Below, piece after piece: positions 27,219 through 37,681 of a DNA stretch of 64,000 nt. The position numbers and the translations under genes are program-made. The first letter of the stretch is position 1; every line of letters starts with the position of its first letter. The DNA lies in contig JAJFTO010000020.1 in the NCBI GenBank assembly GCA_021372865.1, forward strand, positions 85,313 through 149,312. Reading direction: 5' to 3'. The notes under the pieces are model-generated. The model worked only from the letters and a program-made list of their open reading frames with translations. It did not search any database and was not told the DNA's origin. Source of the DNA: Porphyromonadaceae bacterium (GTDB taxonomy: Bacteria; Bacteroidota; Bacteroidia; Bacteroidales; Dysgonomonadaceae).

Positions 27219-30200
27219 CTGAAAAAAAACGTTTACATAGTACTCCTGTTGTTCCTGTTTATGACAAACGGGATCTGCAGTCTTCGTGCACAAATAAGTT
27301 TATCGGGCCTCAGGACAGAAGTTCGCTATGATTATCTGTATGATCGTTACATCTTTGAGAAAAAGATTGGTAACGTGGTCGTGGGGACCCCCTACTCCAT
27401 GACACCAGAAGAATATATGGCATACCGGCTGCGCCGGATGCAAACCGACTATTTCCGTGAACGCAATGCACTCGGCGACAGCCTTCAGCTCCCGTTAAAA
27501 ACTTTTTCGCCTGTTCTCCTGGGGAAACAGAGCGCCCCACGGGAAACTATCTTCGGCCCCGGAGGACTGCGCCTTACCACCCAGGGTTATGTGGAAATGT
27601 CGGCGGGAATGAACAGGAATGTCACCAACAACCCTACCCTCCCGCAACGGGCGCGCAAAAGGAGTATGTTCAACTTCGATCAACAGATCCAGCTCCATGT
27701 AAATGCGAAGGTGGGAGATAAGATTGACTTCGACGTCAATTACGACACCGAGTCGACTTTTGATTTTCAGAACAAACAAATCAAAATGGCTTACCGGGGA
27801 AATGAAGATGACATCATACAGAACATAGAGGCGGGCAACGTGAGCATGAACACCAGCAACTCACTCATTCAGGCGGGATCAACGCTGTTCGGGATCAAAT
27901 CGGAACTACAGTTTGGGAAACTGAGAGTAAATGGTCTTTTTTCACAGCAACAATCGGAATCACAAACCATCAATACCCGCGGAGGGATACAAACAACGTC
28001 CTATGAGTTCTCCGCCGACCAGTATGACGAAAACAGGCATTTCTTTCTGGGTTACTGGTTTCGGGATAAATATGACGAATCGCTGGAAAAGATGCCTTAC
28101 ATTCAGTCGCCTGTTTCTATTACCCGAATGGAAGTATGGGTAACCAACAGACGGGGCGATTATGCCAGATCGAGGAATATTATCGCCTTTGCCGATCTTG
28201 GGGAAAGCGATCATATTCACAACGGCGCATGGATACCCCAAGGAACCAACGGGATACCCTATAACAAGGCCAATACGTTGTACGAACAGCTCACCGGAAT
28301 ATGGTCCGGGGCAAGGGAGAGCAACGGGGCGTCACAGATTTTTCCGGCCGGTATTGAGGCGGGTGTGGACTACGAAAAGCTGGAAAATGCACGTCTCCTC
28401 TCTTCTTCTGAATACAGTTTTCAGCCCCAACTGGGATATCTGTCACTGAGCATGCCTCTGCAACCCGACGAAGTACTGGCCGTTGCTTACGAGTTTACCT
28501 ACCGTGGTGAGGTATACCAGGTAGGTGAATTTTCGACGGACGTGCGGGAAGATGCCACGGACAGCGGCAATGAAGCCGGTGCCATTTTTCTAAAACTGCT
28601 CAAGCCGGTATCGCTGTCGCCCCGCGCCTACACCTGGGATTTGATGATGAAAAACATCTATTCCCTCGGCCAGGGCGCCTACAACATACAGCGGGATCAC
28701 TTCCGGCTGCAGATTACCTGGCAGAGCGACACCCGGGGATTATACCTGAATTATATTCCCGAAAACGGTATCCGGGAAGAGTTGCTACTGCAGGTGATGC
28801 ACCTCGACAGGCTAAACAGCAGAAATGATCCTTCTCCCGATGGCGTCTTCGACTTTCTGGAAGGTTATACGGTAGATTCACAAAACGGACAGATTATCTT
28901 TCCCGCGGTGGAGCCTTTCGGTTCTTACCTGCGAAAGAAAATAGGCAACGATGTCATCGCTGAAAAATATGTCTATCAGGAATTGTATGATTCCACGCTC
29001 ACGATGGCGCGTCAGTACCCGGAAAAAAACAAATTCAGGATCAGCGGTGAATACAAAGGTTCTTCGGGTACGGAGATTAATCTGAATGCCATGAATGTGG
29101 CCCGCGGGTCGGTGCGTGTGGCCGCGGCCGGTGTTCTGCTCACCGAGGGGGTCGACTATACGGTAGATTATGTATCCGGTACGGTGAACATCACCAATCA
29201 GGCCATCCTTGCCGCGGGAACACCCGTAAGCGTCACGCTCGAGAACCGGCAACTGACGCAGTTGCAGCGAAAGACCCTTACGGGGCTGGATGTGAACTAC
29301 GATTTTTCAAAAAACTTATCTTTCGGCGCCACATTGATGTACTATACCGAAAAACCGCTCACGATGAAGTCGGCTTTCGGCGATGAATCCTCCAAAAACA
29401 CATTATGGGGCACCCATCTGAACTACAGGAAACAGTCGTACGCACTCACCAACCTCATCGACATGCTTCCATTCGTCGAAGCCACTGCACCTTCTCAAGT
29501 GACAGCAAACATCGAGTTCGCACAAATGCTTCCGGGGCATTACGAAAACAAATATACAGGCAGTTATTCCTATCTCGATGATTTTGAATCCTCCACATCG
29601 GCCATTGACCTGCGCACGCCCTATGCCTGGTCACTTGCAGCCACACCCTACAACAACACCTCTTCCGGTCTGTTTCCGGAGGCATCGCTCACGAACGACA
29701 TCGATTATGGAAAAAACCGGGCTCAACTGGCGTGGTTCTATATCGACGGTATCTTTACCCGAAGAAACTCCAGCCTTACGCCCGCCCACATTAAAAACGA
29801 TATCGACCAGCTTTCTGATCACAGGGTACGGGAGGTCTACGAGAGGGAGATATTTCCCAACCGCGACGTACTGTACGGTCAGCCAGCCACGCTGCCCGTA
29901 CTCAATCTCTCCTATTATCCCGATGAACGCGGGCCCTATAACCTGGACACCGATGTCGACGCCAATGGCAGGCTACTTGATCCACGCCGACGCTGGGGCG
30001 GCATCACCCGCCGCATGGATACCCGCGATTTTGAAGCGGCGAACATTGAGTATATCGAGTTCTGGCTGATGGATCCTTTCGTAAACGATACGACAGGTAG
30101 CTCACAGGGAGGGGATCTCTATTTTAATCTCGGAGAAATATCGGAAGATATCCTGAAAGACGGAAAAAAATTCTTCGAGAACGGACTACCTGTAGAGGGT

Positions 30201-33200
30201 GACACAGCGGCTGTAGGAAAGTCGGTGTGGGGTAAATATTCCAAAAGAGAGTCTACCGTGTATGGCTTCGACAACTCTTTGGGAATGGAATCGCGCAAAT
30301 TGCAGGATACGGGATTGAACGGTCTGAACAGCGAGGAAGAAAAAACATATCCTGCCTATGCAAACTATCTTGATGAGCTGCGACAGCATCTCTCCGGAGA
30401 AAAGATTTCTAAAATGCAGAACGATGCCCATTCACCACTCAATGATCCGGCAGGTGACGACTTCCGCCATTATCGCGGACAGAAACAGGACCAGCAGCAA
30501 CTGAGCATTCTCGATCGATACAAATATTACAACGCCACCGAAGGTAACTCGCAATCGCCGGAAGACAATGACCCTTATCACAGCGTTTCGCGCACAACGC
30601 CAGATGTCGAGGACATTGACAACGACCACACCCTGAATGAAAATGAATCCTACTTCCAATACAAAGTATCTCTTCGTCCCGGAACGCTGGAGGTAGGATC
30701 CAATTTCATCACGGATAAAAGGGAGGTGAGCCTGAAGTTGCGCAATGGAAATGACGGCAGCGTAACCTGGTATCAGTTCAGGATACCGATCCGTGAATAT
30801 CAGACCCGCACCGGCAACATACAGGGGTTTCACAATATCCGGTTTATGCGAATGTTTCTCACCGGCTTCGAGGAACCGGTATTTCTCCGTTTTGCCACGC
30901 TGGAACTGGTACGCAGCGAATGGCGGAGTTACCGCAACGATCTTATCACCGGGGGAACGCCCACCGGGACCGGCAAACTGGAAATATCTGCCGTAAACAT
31001 CGAGGAAAACGGAAACAGGACACCGGTAAATTATCTGTTACCTCCCGGCGTAACACGCATACTGGATCCGGCCCAGCCTCAATTGCGGCAGGAAAACGAA
31101 CAGTCGCTCTCCCTCAAAGTTACCCATCTTGATCCGGGTGATACACGGGCAGTGTATAAAAACAGCATGTATGACCTGCGTCGTTACAAACGGATACAGA
31201 TGTTTGTGCATGCAGAAAAGTTACAAGATAATACGGATGAGCTGAAAGACGGAGATTTTGCCATCTTCGTGCGGCTGGGTTCGGATTACAGAAACAATTT
31301 CTACGAATATGAGATTCCACTTCGCCTCACGCCCGAAGGACAATACAGTGCACACACACCTTCGGGACAGCAAGCCGTATGGCCAAAGGAAAACATGTTC
31401 GACTTCCCGCTGGAACTGTTTACAGGCCTGAAACTCGATCGCAATGTCAATCAACATTCCGGGAACGGGATCGATTATTTTACACCCTACACGCAATCCG
31501 ATCCGGGGAAACCGGAAAACCGGATCACCATCATGGGCAATCCCTCACTGGCAGAGGTGAAGGTATTGATGATCGGCATCCGCAACAACAGCCGGGAAGT
31601 AAGGTCGGGAGAGATATGGGTGAACGAAATGCGACTGAGTGAATTCGATGAGAAAGGAGGTTGGGCAACCCGGGGCAATGTAAACCTGGCCCTCTCTGAC
31701 CTGGGTACGATTCACTTTGCAGGACAAAAGGAAACCGCCGGTTTCGGAGCACTCGACCAGAACCTGCTGTCACGCCGCAACGATGACTATACTTCGGTAC
31801 AGATCTCAATGAACATGGAACTGGGACGTTTCCTTCCAAAAAAAGCAAAAATATCTGCACCCTTTCATTATGTATGGTCCGGTGAAACAATGGCCCCCCT
31901 TTATGATCCTTTTAACCGGGATATCCTGTTGAAGGAAACATTAAGCGAGGCCGGTAACCAGGCCATTCGCGACTCCATAAAAAGTGTGGTGCTCACCCGC
32001 AGAAGCATCCGGGGGCTCAGTTTCAACAACGTAAAGAGCGATGTCAAAAGTAAAAGCCCAATGCCTTACGATCCGGCAAACTTCAGATTCAGCTATGCGA
32101 GAAATGAAGAGAAATACCATGGTCCTGACACAGAATATTCATTCACAAAAGATTTCAGGCAGGAGTTTCAATATTCATATACCCCTTTGACGAAACCTTG
32201 GGAACCGTTTAAAGCGCTGGATAGCTCTTCGGGCTGGTTGAAACTGATTCAATCTCTTCGTTTCAATTTCCTGCCCGGTAACATCGGGATAAGCAGCATC
32301 ATCACGCGCCACTATCAGGAAACTCAACTAAGGGATTTACAAGCCCTCCTTTTTTTTGACAGCGACTTCTACTGGAACAGGGATTTCTCATTCAGTTGGG
32401 ATCCCACTGGAAACCTGCACACTTCGTTCCGCTCCGGCACCGTCGCGGAGATTGAGGAGCCCTACCTGCAGGTCAATAAGGAGATCAGCCGCAGCGACTA
32501 TGAAATATGGAAAGACTCGGTTGTCCAGAGCATCCGCGACTTGGGTAAACCATTCAGTTACTTCCAAAATGCCGATGTCACCTACACGCTTCCCCTTGCG
32601 AAGGTACCCCTGATGGACTGGATCAACTCCAGTGCGGCCTACAATGCAGGTTACCGATGGGAACGCGGAGCAATGACCGAGGGTGAGAATATGGGCAACT
32701 TCCTGCAGAACGACCTCTCTTTCACTTTTCAGAGCCGGTTTAATTTGAATGCTCTCTACTACAAAATACCTTTTCTGCGGCGTGCAAACAAGGGGTTCGC
32801 ACCGCTACATCGCGTCATGACGATGGTACGTCAGATAAATCTCAACATTGTCCATAAGAGACGGACCGACCTTCCCGGTTACGATCCGTCAGTGGGCGAT
32901 TTCTTTGGACAACAAAAAAGTACTGACGGCCTTCTTCCGGGCTTGGGATTTGCCTTTGGGATGGAAGGAGGGGAGAAATTTGTGAGGAAAGCCATGACAC
33001 ACCATCATCTGGTGATGAGTGAGGATAACCTCAGGCCGGCCATATTCAACCAGACGCAGCAAATCAGAATGGATGCTTCCATAGAACCTTTACCAGGACT
33101 CAGCATATATCTGCACACATTGTATGAGGACAACCAGCGCACGGAACTGCAATATATGATTGAAGGAATGCCCAGGGTCCGCGGTGGAAGTTTTGCCTTG

Positions 33201-34175
33201 AGTACAGTCACCCTTGCCTCCGCTTTTGAACACTCCGGAGCAGGTAACAATTATCATTCCCGGGTTTTTGATAATTTTCGGAGTTACCGGGACGAGATGA
33301 CAGCACGGGTGCGCGAAAAATATGTAACGACCGGTTATCCTTCTATTGGATTTCTTGCTGGCAGCAGTCTCAGCGGAAAACCGTTCGACCCAGCATTGGG
33401 CGATGTACAACGCAATTCTGCAGATGTACTCATCCCCTCATTTTTTGCGGCCTACACCGGAAAAGATCCAGGAAGGAGCAACCTGGGAGCTTTTCCTGAT
33501 ATCTCTTCCATGCTGCCAAATTGGAATATTTCATACAATATGACAAACGCTTTTCCCGGGTTACAAAATTATATTAAATCACTTGTTGTCAGCCACCAAT
33601 ATCTTTCACAATACAGGATAGGTTCATTCGCATCCTTTTTGAGCTGGGTGCCTGCAAACAACGGAAGTGAACTGGGATTTATCCGCGATGCAATATCAGG
33701 AGCACCCCTACCATCGTCACCCTTCGATATCTCAGCGGTGAGCATTGTGGAAAGTTTCAATCCCCTCATCGAAATAAGCAGTGTATTCAATAACGAGATA
33801 AATCTCGGTTTGAGATTCAATCGGACACGCACGGTGAATCTGAATGTCACATCCCTGCAGGTTGTGGAGACTAACGACAAAGATTTGGTGCTGGAATTGG
33901 GTTATCCCATAGTAAAAGATCTGAGCACGCGGCTGGATATTTCCCACAAGATTACACAGGCGCTAATCAGAAAAATTGAAACCGGATTCACACAGGCTAC
34001 CGACGGCATACAAACAACCTCTGTTCGTTTTGGGGCTGATTACAACATAAGCCACAAGCTTACACTCCGTGCTTTCTTTGACAAAATCATCAATAAGCCC
34101 CTTGTATCATCCGGATCTTACGCAACGGCCCAAACAAATCTGGGTATAAGTCTGCGGTTCAATCTGAATCAATAA
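27219..34175 (+). CDS. sprA: SprA (Sov), outer-membrane translocon of the type IX secretion system
   Basis: A ~2318-residue giant barrel protein that forms the conducting pore of the T9SS. It has repeated SprA/Sov-type segments (GLRLTTQGYVEMSAGMNRN, DFDVNYDTESTFDFQN, FDNFRSYRDEMTARVREKY) and a C-terminal strand (ISLRFNLNQ). The N-terminus is odd. A good signal peptide reads L-K-K-N-V-Y-I-V-L-L-L-F-L-F-M...LRAQ, but its first codon is CTG (27219) and there is no in-frame ATG between the ruvA stop and an internal ATG at 27261; a TTG at 27249 would cut the signal peptide short. I place the start at CTG 27219 as the most sensible choice; it may be a non-ATG start or a base error. Confidence 0.93.
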   Translation: MKKNVYIVLLLFLFMTNGICSLRAQISLSGLRTEVRYDYLYDRYIFEKKIGNVVVGTPYSMTPEEYMAYRLRRMQTDYFRERNALGDSLQLPLKTFSPVLLGKQSAPRETIFGPGGLRLTTQGYVEMSAGMNRNVTNNPTLPQRARKRSMFNFDQQIQLHVNAKVGDKIDFDVNYDTESTFDFQNKQIKMAYRGNEDDIIQNIEAGNVSMNTSNSLIQAGSTLFGIKSELQFGKLRVNGLFSQQQSESQTINTRGGIQTTSYEFSADQYDENRHFFLGYWFRDKYDESLEKMPYIQSPVSITRMEVWVTNRRGDYARSRNIIAFADLGESDHIHNGAWIPQGTNGIPYNKANTLYEQLTGIWSGARESNGASQIFPAGIEAGVDYEKLENARLLSSSEYSFQPQLGYLSLSMPLQPDEVLAVAYEFTYRGEVYQVGEFSTDVREDATDSGNEAGAIFLKLLKPVSLSPRAYTWDLMMKNIYSLGQGAYNIQRDHFRLQITWQSDTRGLYLNYIPENGIREELLLQVMHLDRLNSRNDPSPDGVFDFLEGYTVDSQNGQIIFPAVEPFGSYLRKKIGNDVIAEKYVYQELYDSTLTMARQYPEKNKFRISGEYKGSSGTEINLNAMNVARGSVRVAAAGVLLTEGVDYTVDYVSGTVNITNQAILAAGTPVSVTLENRQLTQLQRKTLTGLDVNYDFSKNLSFGATLMYYTEKPLTMKSAFGDESSKNTLWGTHLNYRKQSYALTNLIDMLPFVEATAPSQVTANIEFAQMLPGHYENKYTGSYSYLDDFESSTSAIDLRTPYAWSLAATPYNNTSSGLFPEASLTNDIDYGKNRAQLAWFYIDGIFTRRNSSLTPAHIKNDIDQLSDHRVREVYEREIFPNRDVLYGQPATLPVLNLSYYPDERGPYNLDTDVDANGRLLDPRRRWGGITRRMDTRDFEAANIEYIEFWLMDPFVNDTTGSSQGGDLYFNLGEISEDILKDGKKFFENGLPVEGDTAAVGKSVWGKYSKRESTVYGFDNSLGMESRKLQDTGLNGLNSEEEKTYPAYANYLDELRQHLSGEKISKMQNDAHSPLNDPAGDDFRHYRGQKQDQQQLSILDRYKYYNATEGNSQSPEDNDPYHSVSRTTPDVEDIDNDHTLNENESYFQYKVSLRPGTLEVGSNFITDKREVSLKLRNGNDGSVTWYQFRIPIREYQTRTGNIQGFHNIRFMRMFLTGFEEPVFLRFATLELVRSEWRSYRNDLITGGTPTGTGKLEISAVNIEENGNRTPVNYLLPPGVTRILDPAQPQLRQENEQSLSLKVTHLDPGDTRAVYKNSMYDLRRYKRIQMFVHAEKLQDNTDELKDGDFAIFVRLGSDYRNNFYEYEIPLRLTPEGQYSAHTPSGQQAVWPKENMFDFPLELFTGLKLDRNVNQHSGNGIDYFTPYTQSDPGKPENRITIMGNPSLAEVKVLMIGIRNNSREVRSGEIWVNEMRLSEFDEKGGWATRGNVNLALSDLGTIHFAGQKETAGFGALDQNLLSRRNDDYTSVQISMNMELGRFLPKKAKISAPFHYVWSGETMAPLYDPFNRDILLKETLSEAGNQAIRDSIKSVVLTRRSIRGLSFNNVKSDVKSKSPMPYDPANFRFSYARNEEKYHGPDTEYSFTKDFRQEFQYSYTPLTKPWEPFKALDSSSGWLKLIQSLRFNFLPGNIGISSIITRHYQETQLRDLQALLFFDSDFYWNRDFSFSWDPTGNLHTSFRSGTVAEIEEPYLQVNKEISRSDYEIWKDSVVQSIRDLGKPFSYFQNADVTYTLPLAKVPLMDWINSSAAYNAGYRWERGAMTEGENMGNFLQNDLSFTFQSRFNLNALYYKIPFLRRANKGFAPLHRVMTMVRQINLNIVHKRRTDLPGYDPSVGDFFGQQKSTDGLLPGLGFAFGMEGGEKFVRKAMTHHHLVMSEDNLRPAIFNQTQQIRMDASIEPLPGLSIYLHTLYEDNQRTELQYMIEGMPRVRGGSFALSTVTLASAFEHSGAGNNYHSRVFDNFRSYRDEMTARVREKYVTTGYPSIGFLAGSSLSGKPFDPALGDVQRNSADVLIPSFFAAYTGKDPGRSNLGAFPDISSMLPNWNISYNMTNAFPGLQNYIKSLVVSHQYLSQYRIGSFASFLSWVPANNGSELGFIRDAISGAPLPSSPFDISAVSIVESFNPLIEISSVFNNEINLGLRFNRTRTVNLNVTSLQVVETNDKDLVLELGYPIVKDLSTRLDISHKITQALIRKIETGFTQATDGIQTTSVRFGADYNISHKLTLRAFFDKIINKPLVSSGSYATAQTNLGISLRFNLNQ

Positions 34176-34350
34176 ACCATCGTCCGGGATCAAAAAGGAG
34201 AAATATTCCCCCGGAAACGAGTTTTTATATCGAACAAAAAAATTAAAAAAAAGAAATAAAGAGGATTTTTTCTTAATTATTGTTGAACAAATCGTTTTTT
34301 TACGTTTTTTCTTAATTTTAAGAGGATATGTTAAACAAAAAAGTCGTTTA

Positions 34351-34383
34351 TTTGTTAAATTAAAATCGACGAGACGATCTTTG
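34351..34383 (+). promoter_or_regulatory. Probable promoter of rprXY
   Basis: TTTG (34351-34354), a 21-base spacer, and GATCTTTG (34376-34383), a one-base variant of TAnnTTTG, precede rprX by about 36 bases. An AAGGAG stretch sits upstream of the start codon, an unusual Shine-Dalgarno-like feature for this phylum. Confidence 0.45.
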
Positions 34384-34419
34384 AAATATAAAATTGTCAC
34401 TTAAAAGGAGTAAGTAAAG

Positions 34420-35979
34420 ATGAAAAAATCGACAATTTGGTTGCTTGCCCTAGTGATGTTCACGGCGTTTTTTGCATTGTTGTTCCTGCAGGTCAGGTAT
34501 ATGAGAACAAGCATGGCCATCCGTTCACAACAGTTCGATGAACAGGTAAACAGGAGTCTCTACAACGTGATGAGAGATCTCGAGCAGGATCAGACCCGTG
34601 ATTATCTCGAACAGGACATGATTGAATCGGAGAACAGATATTCACAGTACAATCAGTCACAGGGCACCCAGCAAATCACCCGGGAGCGGTCTACCGCTGC
34701 CGTTACCAATCCCGATGGAAGTGAAACAAGAATTGCATTGGATATCACACAACAGTCCACGCGCCCGCAAGAGCAACGCGAACGGGTATTTCTGTCACCC
34801 AACCAGGGTGCCAGTACGATCTCCAAGACGCAGTACGATATGCAGCAATCCCTGTCGAAACGATACCTGCATGAACGGTCGTTGCTGGATGAGGTCATTT
34901 TTAAAATACTGAATCGAGCAAGCAACGAACCGATCGAGAAACGGATCGATTTCAATAAGATGGAGCAATATATTCGTTACGAGCTGTCATACAACGGGCT
35001 GAATGAACCTTTCAGTTTTCAGATTGTGGATTTCAACAACAAGGTGGTCTACTCCACTCCCGGTTTCTCCACAAAGTACCGGGATGCAGTATACACCCAG
35101 ATTCTGTTTCCAAATGATCCACCGGCAAAGTTAAACAGGTTACGGGCCTATTTCCCGACAAAAAGGAATTATGTGTACAGCGAGTTATCCTTTTTCATAC
35201 CGTCACTTATATTTACGTTTATCCTGCTGTTAACGTTTATATTTACGGTGGTATCGCTGTTCAGACAGAAGCGTTTGTCTGAAATGAAGAATGATTTTAT
35301 TAACAACATGACGCACGAGTTGAAGACACCCGTCTCCACCATCTCGCTCGCATCGCAGATGCTCAAGGATGAGTCTATATTGAAGTCTCCCGAGGTATTC
35401 AAACATGTCACCGGCGTGATTTATGATGAGACCAAGCGATTGAGTTTTCAAGTAGAAAAAGTACTGCAGATGTCGCTCTTCGACAAGCAGAAGACTACAC
35501 TGAAGATGAAAGAGATGGATGTAAATGATCTTGTGGTCAGTGTCGCCAATACGCATGTGCTCAAAGTCGAAAAACTGGGTGGTACACTCGATATCGATTT
35601 GCAGGCAGAGCATACCACAATCAAGGTAGATGAAATGCATTTTACCAATGTTCTTTTCAACATTCTCGACAATGCATTAAAATACCGGAAGAAGGAAGTA
35701 GCTCCCGAATTAATGATCCGTACCCGCAACGAGGGCAACAAGATCATCATTTCCATTGAGGACAACGGTATTGGCATGAAAAAGGAAGATGCAAAGAAGG
35801 TATTTGAACGGTTTTATCGCGTACCCACCGGTAACCGGCATGATGTAAAAGGATTTGGGCTGGGACTGGCGTATGTAAAAAAAATCGTCACCGATGTAAA
35901 CGGCACCATTCGTGCCGATAGCGAATTAGGTAAAGGAACAAAATTTATAATTAGTTTACCCGTAATAACAGAAAAATGA
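34420..35979 (+). CDS. rprX: RprX-like membrane sensor histidine kinase
   Basis: The 519-residue protein has two membrane helices (about 5-25 and 260-285: LIFTFILLLTFIFTVVSLF) flanking a periplasmic sensor of about 230 residues. A HisKA domain with phospho-acceptor His (FINNMTHELKTPVSTISLA) and a HATPase_c domain with N-box NVLFNILDNALKY, G1 box EDNGIGM and G2 GFGLGLAYVKKIV follow. It phosphorylates the RprY regulator encoded 1 base downstream. The stimulus is unknown; in Bacteroides fragilis RprX affects antibiotic-related and oxidative responses. Confidence 0.88.
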   Translation: MKKSTIWLLALVMFTAFFALLFLQVRYMRTSMAIRSQQFDEQVNRSLYNVMRDLEQDQTRDYLEQDMIESENRYSQYNQSQGTQQITRERSTAAVTNPDGSETRIALDITQQSTRPQEQRERVFLSPNQGASTISKTQYDMQQSLSKRYLHERSLLDEVIFKILNRASNEPIEKRIDFNKMEQYIRYELSYNGLNEPFSFQIVDFNNKVVYSTPGFSTKYRDAVYTQILFPNDPPAKLNRLRAYFPTKRNYVYSELSFFIPSLIFTFILLLTFIFTVVSLFRQKRLSEMKNDFINNMTHELKTPVSTISLASQMLKDESILKSPEVFKHVTGVIYDETKRLSFQVEKVLQMSLFDKQKTTLKMKEMDVNDLVVSVANTHVLKVEKLGGTLDIDLQAEHTTIKVDEMHFTNVLFNILDNALKYRKKEVAPELMIRTRNEGNKIIISIEDNGIGMKKEDAKKVFERFYRVPTGNRHDVKGFGLGLAYVKKIVTDVNGTIRADSELGKGTKFIISLPVITEK

Positions 35980-35980
35980 T

Positions 35981-36694
35981 ATGGAAGAGAAATTGAAAAT
36001 TTTTTTATGCGAAGATGATGAGAATCTTGGCATGTTGTTGAGAGAATATCTCCAGGCAAAAGGTTTTGATACCGATCTGTTTCCCGATGGAGAAGCCGGT
36101 TTCAAAGGATTTGTGAAAACAAAATACGATCTGTGCATTGTTGATGTAATGATGCCCAAGAAAGACGGTGTGACCTTGGTAAAGGAAATCAGAACCATTA
36201 ATACGGAAATACCTGTGATTTTCCTGACAGCCAAGAATATGAAGGAAGATGTACTGGAAGGTTTCAAAGCCGGGGCCGACGACTATATTACCAAACCATT
36301 CAGTATGGAAGAACTGGTATTGCGTATTGAAGCCATTATCCGTCGAGTGAAAGGCAAAAGGAGCAAGGAACAGCAGGTGTATAGTTTCGGTACAATGACC
36401 TTCGATACACAAAAACAGATACTGATCATTGGCGATGTGCAGACAAAGCTTACCACAAAGGAATCGGAACTGCTGTCGTTACTCTGTGCGCATGCCAACG
36501 ACATACTGGAACGCAATCATGCGCTGAAACAGATATGGGAAGAAGATACCTATTTCAATGCACGCAGCATGGATGTTTACATTACAAAACTACGCAAATT
36601 GTTGAAACCCGAACCAAACATCGAGATCATCAATATTCACGGAAAGGGATACAAGCTGATTGTACCCACCGAGGAGGAGAATGGTGAGAAATGA
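35981..36694 (+). CDS. rprY: RprY-like OmpR-family response regulator
   Basis: The 237-residue protein has a receiver domain (about 5-118) with acidic pocket CEDDE, phospho-acceptor Asp in CIVDVMMPKKDG, conserved Thr/Lys in FLTAKN and YITKPFSMEEL, and a C-terminal winged-helix DNA-binding domain (about 135-235: LTTKESELLSLLC, RSMDVYITKLRKLLK, INIHGKGYKL). It is the cognate partner of the kinase upstream, with a 1-base gap, and the unit ends at a strong terminator. Confidence 0.9.
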   Translation: MEEKLKIFLCEDDENLGMLLREYLQAKGFDTDLFPDGEAGFKGFVKTKYDLCIVDVMMPKKDGVTLVKEIRTINTEIPVIFLTAKNMKEDVLEGFKAGADDYITKPFSMEELVLRIEAIIRRVKGKRSKEQQVYSFGTMTFDTQKQILIIGDVQTKLTTKESELLSLLCAHANDILERNHALKQIWEEDTYFNARSMDVYITKLRKLLKPEPNIEIINIHGKGYKLIVPTEEENGEK

Positions 36695-36720
36695 AATAAA
36701 GTAAATCCACCTTCACAGAA

Positions 36721-36749
36721 AACCGCCCCGTAAAGAGGCGGTTTTTTTA
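36721..36749 (+). terminator. Rho-independent terminator of rprXY
   Basis: Stem AACCGCC (36721-36727) pairs with GGCGGTT (36737-36743), followed by a run of T (36742-36748). Confidence 0.9.
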
Positions 36750-36790
36750 TTGATTATAAACAATCTCGTTGCGTTTTTTTTGGTAACAAA

Positions 36791-36822
36791 TTTGTAACAT
36801 TAAATTTAATCCGTTAATTTTG
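36791..36822 (+). promoter_or_regulatory. Promoter of the CDP-alcohol phosphatidyltransferase gene
   Basis: TTTG (36791-36794), a 20-base spacer, and TAATTTTG (36815-36822) give a textbook Bacteroidota -33/-7 promoter, 36 bases before the start codon. Confidence 0.75.
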
Positions 36823-36857
36823 CCATGGAAGATTTGAATATATAAAAGAATCCGGTG

Positions 36858-37583
36858 ATGAAAAAAAATAAAAGAAATATGGCGAAGTCGCTTAGGCTTA
36901 TCGCCACAGATCGGCAGAGAACCAACTTCCTGCGCGAATGGGAACAGAAGACCATTGCTTATCTGGTACAAAAAGTGCCGGCATGGATAAGCTCAGACGG
37001 CCTCACAGCCATTGGCTTTTTCGGGAATCTGATGGTCGCAGCCAGTTTTGTGCTGGGAGCTTACCTGAATCGCTACTGGCTGTTATTGTCGCTCATCGGG
37101 TTTGCTATCAACTGGTTTGGCGACTCACTCGATGGACGACTGGCATACTACAGGAATAAACCACGAAAATGGTACGGGTTCTCACTTGATGTTACGGTCG
37201 ACTGGATTGGAACCATCCTTATCGGACTGGGATTTTCCATTTTTGTCCCTGGTCTATGGAAATATGCAGGATTTTTATTCGTGGTACTTTACGGATGGGA
37301 GATGATCACTGCCCAGCTACGCTACAAGATTGGAGGACAATATTCAATCGACTCAGGTATTTTCGGGCCTACTGAAGTACGTCTGCTGTTAGGTACAATT
37401 ATCACCTTTGAGGTATTTGTACCGGGTTCCATCAAATTTCTTGCCACTGCAGCCTGCTTTTTCCTACTTATATCCAATTTAGTAGAGAGCAAGCGACTAC
37501 TCCTTCTGGCCAATGAACAGGATAATGCTGAGCGAGCGTTGAAAGAAACAGAGCGCGAATCCCTCCGCAAGGAAAATGCCTGA
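36858..37583 (+). CDS. CDP-alcohol phosphatidyltransferase family membrane protein
   Basis: The 241-residue integral membrane enzyme, from the ATG at 36858, carries a slightly altered CDP-alcohol phosphotransferase signature: GDSLDGRLAYYR...YGFSLDVTVDW, compared with DGxxAR(x)8Gx3Dx3D, where AR is AY with Arg two residues later. About five membrane helices follow. Members join a CDP-alcohol (such as CDP-diacylglycerol) to an alcohol acceptor in phospholipid or related synthesis. The acceptor is unknown. Its own promoter is seen upstream. Confidence 0.85.
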   Translation: MKKNKRNMAKSLRLIATDRQRTNFLREWEQKTIAYLVQKVPAWISSDGLTAIGFFGNLMVAASFVLGAYLNRYWLLLSLIGFAINWFGDSLDGRLAYYRNKPRKWYGFSLDVTVDWIGTILIGLGFSIFVPGLWKYAGFLFVVLYGWEMITAQLRYKIGGQYSIDSGIFGPTEVRLLLGTIITFEVFVPGSIKFLATAACFFLLISNLVESKRLLLLANEQDNAERALKETERESLRKENA

Positions 37584-37658
37584 CTTTTCTGAATGCATAA
37601 TCTGATACTGCCTGCTGAAGTTTCGCCACAAAAATATGTCCGTTTCAGCCAAAAGAGC

Positions 37659-37666
37659 TACCTTTG
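37659..37666 (+). promoter_or_regulatory. Putative -7 element (TACCTTTG) of yicC-gmk
   Basis: Perfect TAnnTTTG match; it overlaps an alternative upstream start (37664) and so supports the ATG at 37682 as the yicC start. Confidence 0.6.
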
Positions 37667-37681
37667 TGCAAAACTATTACA

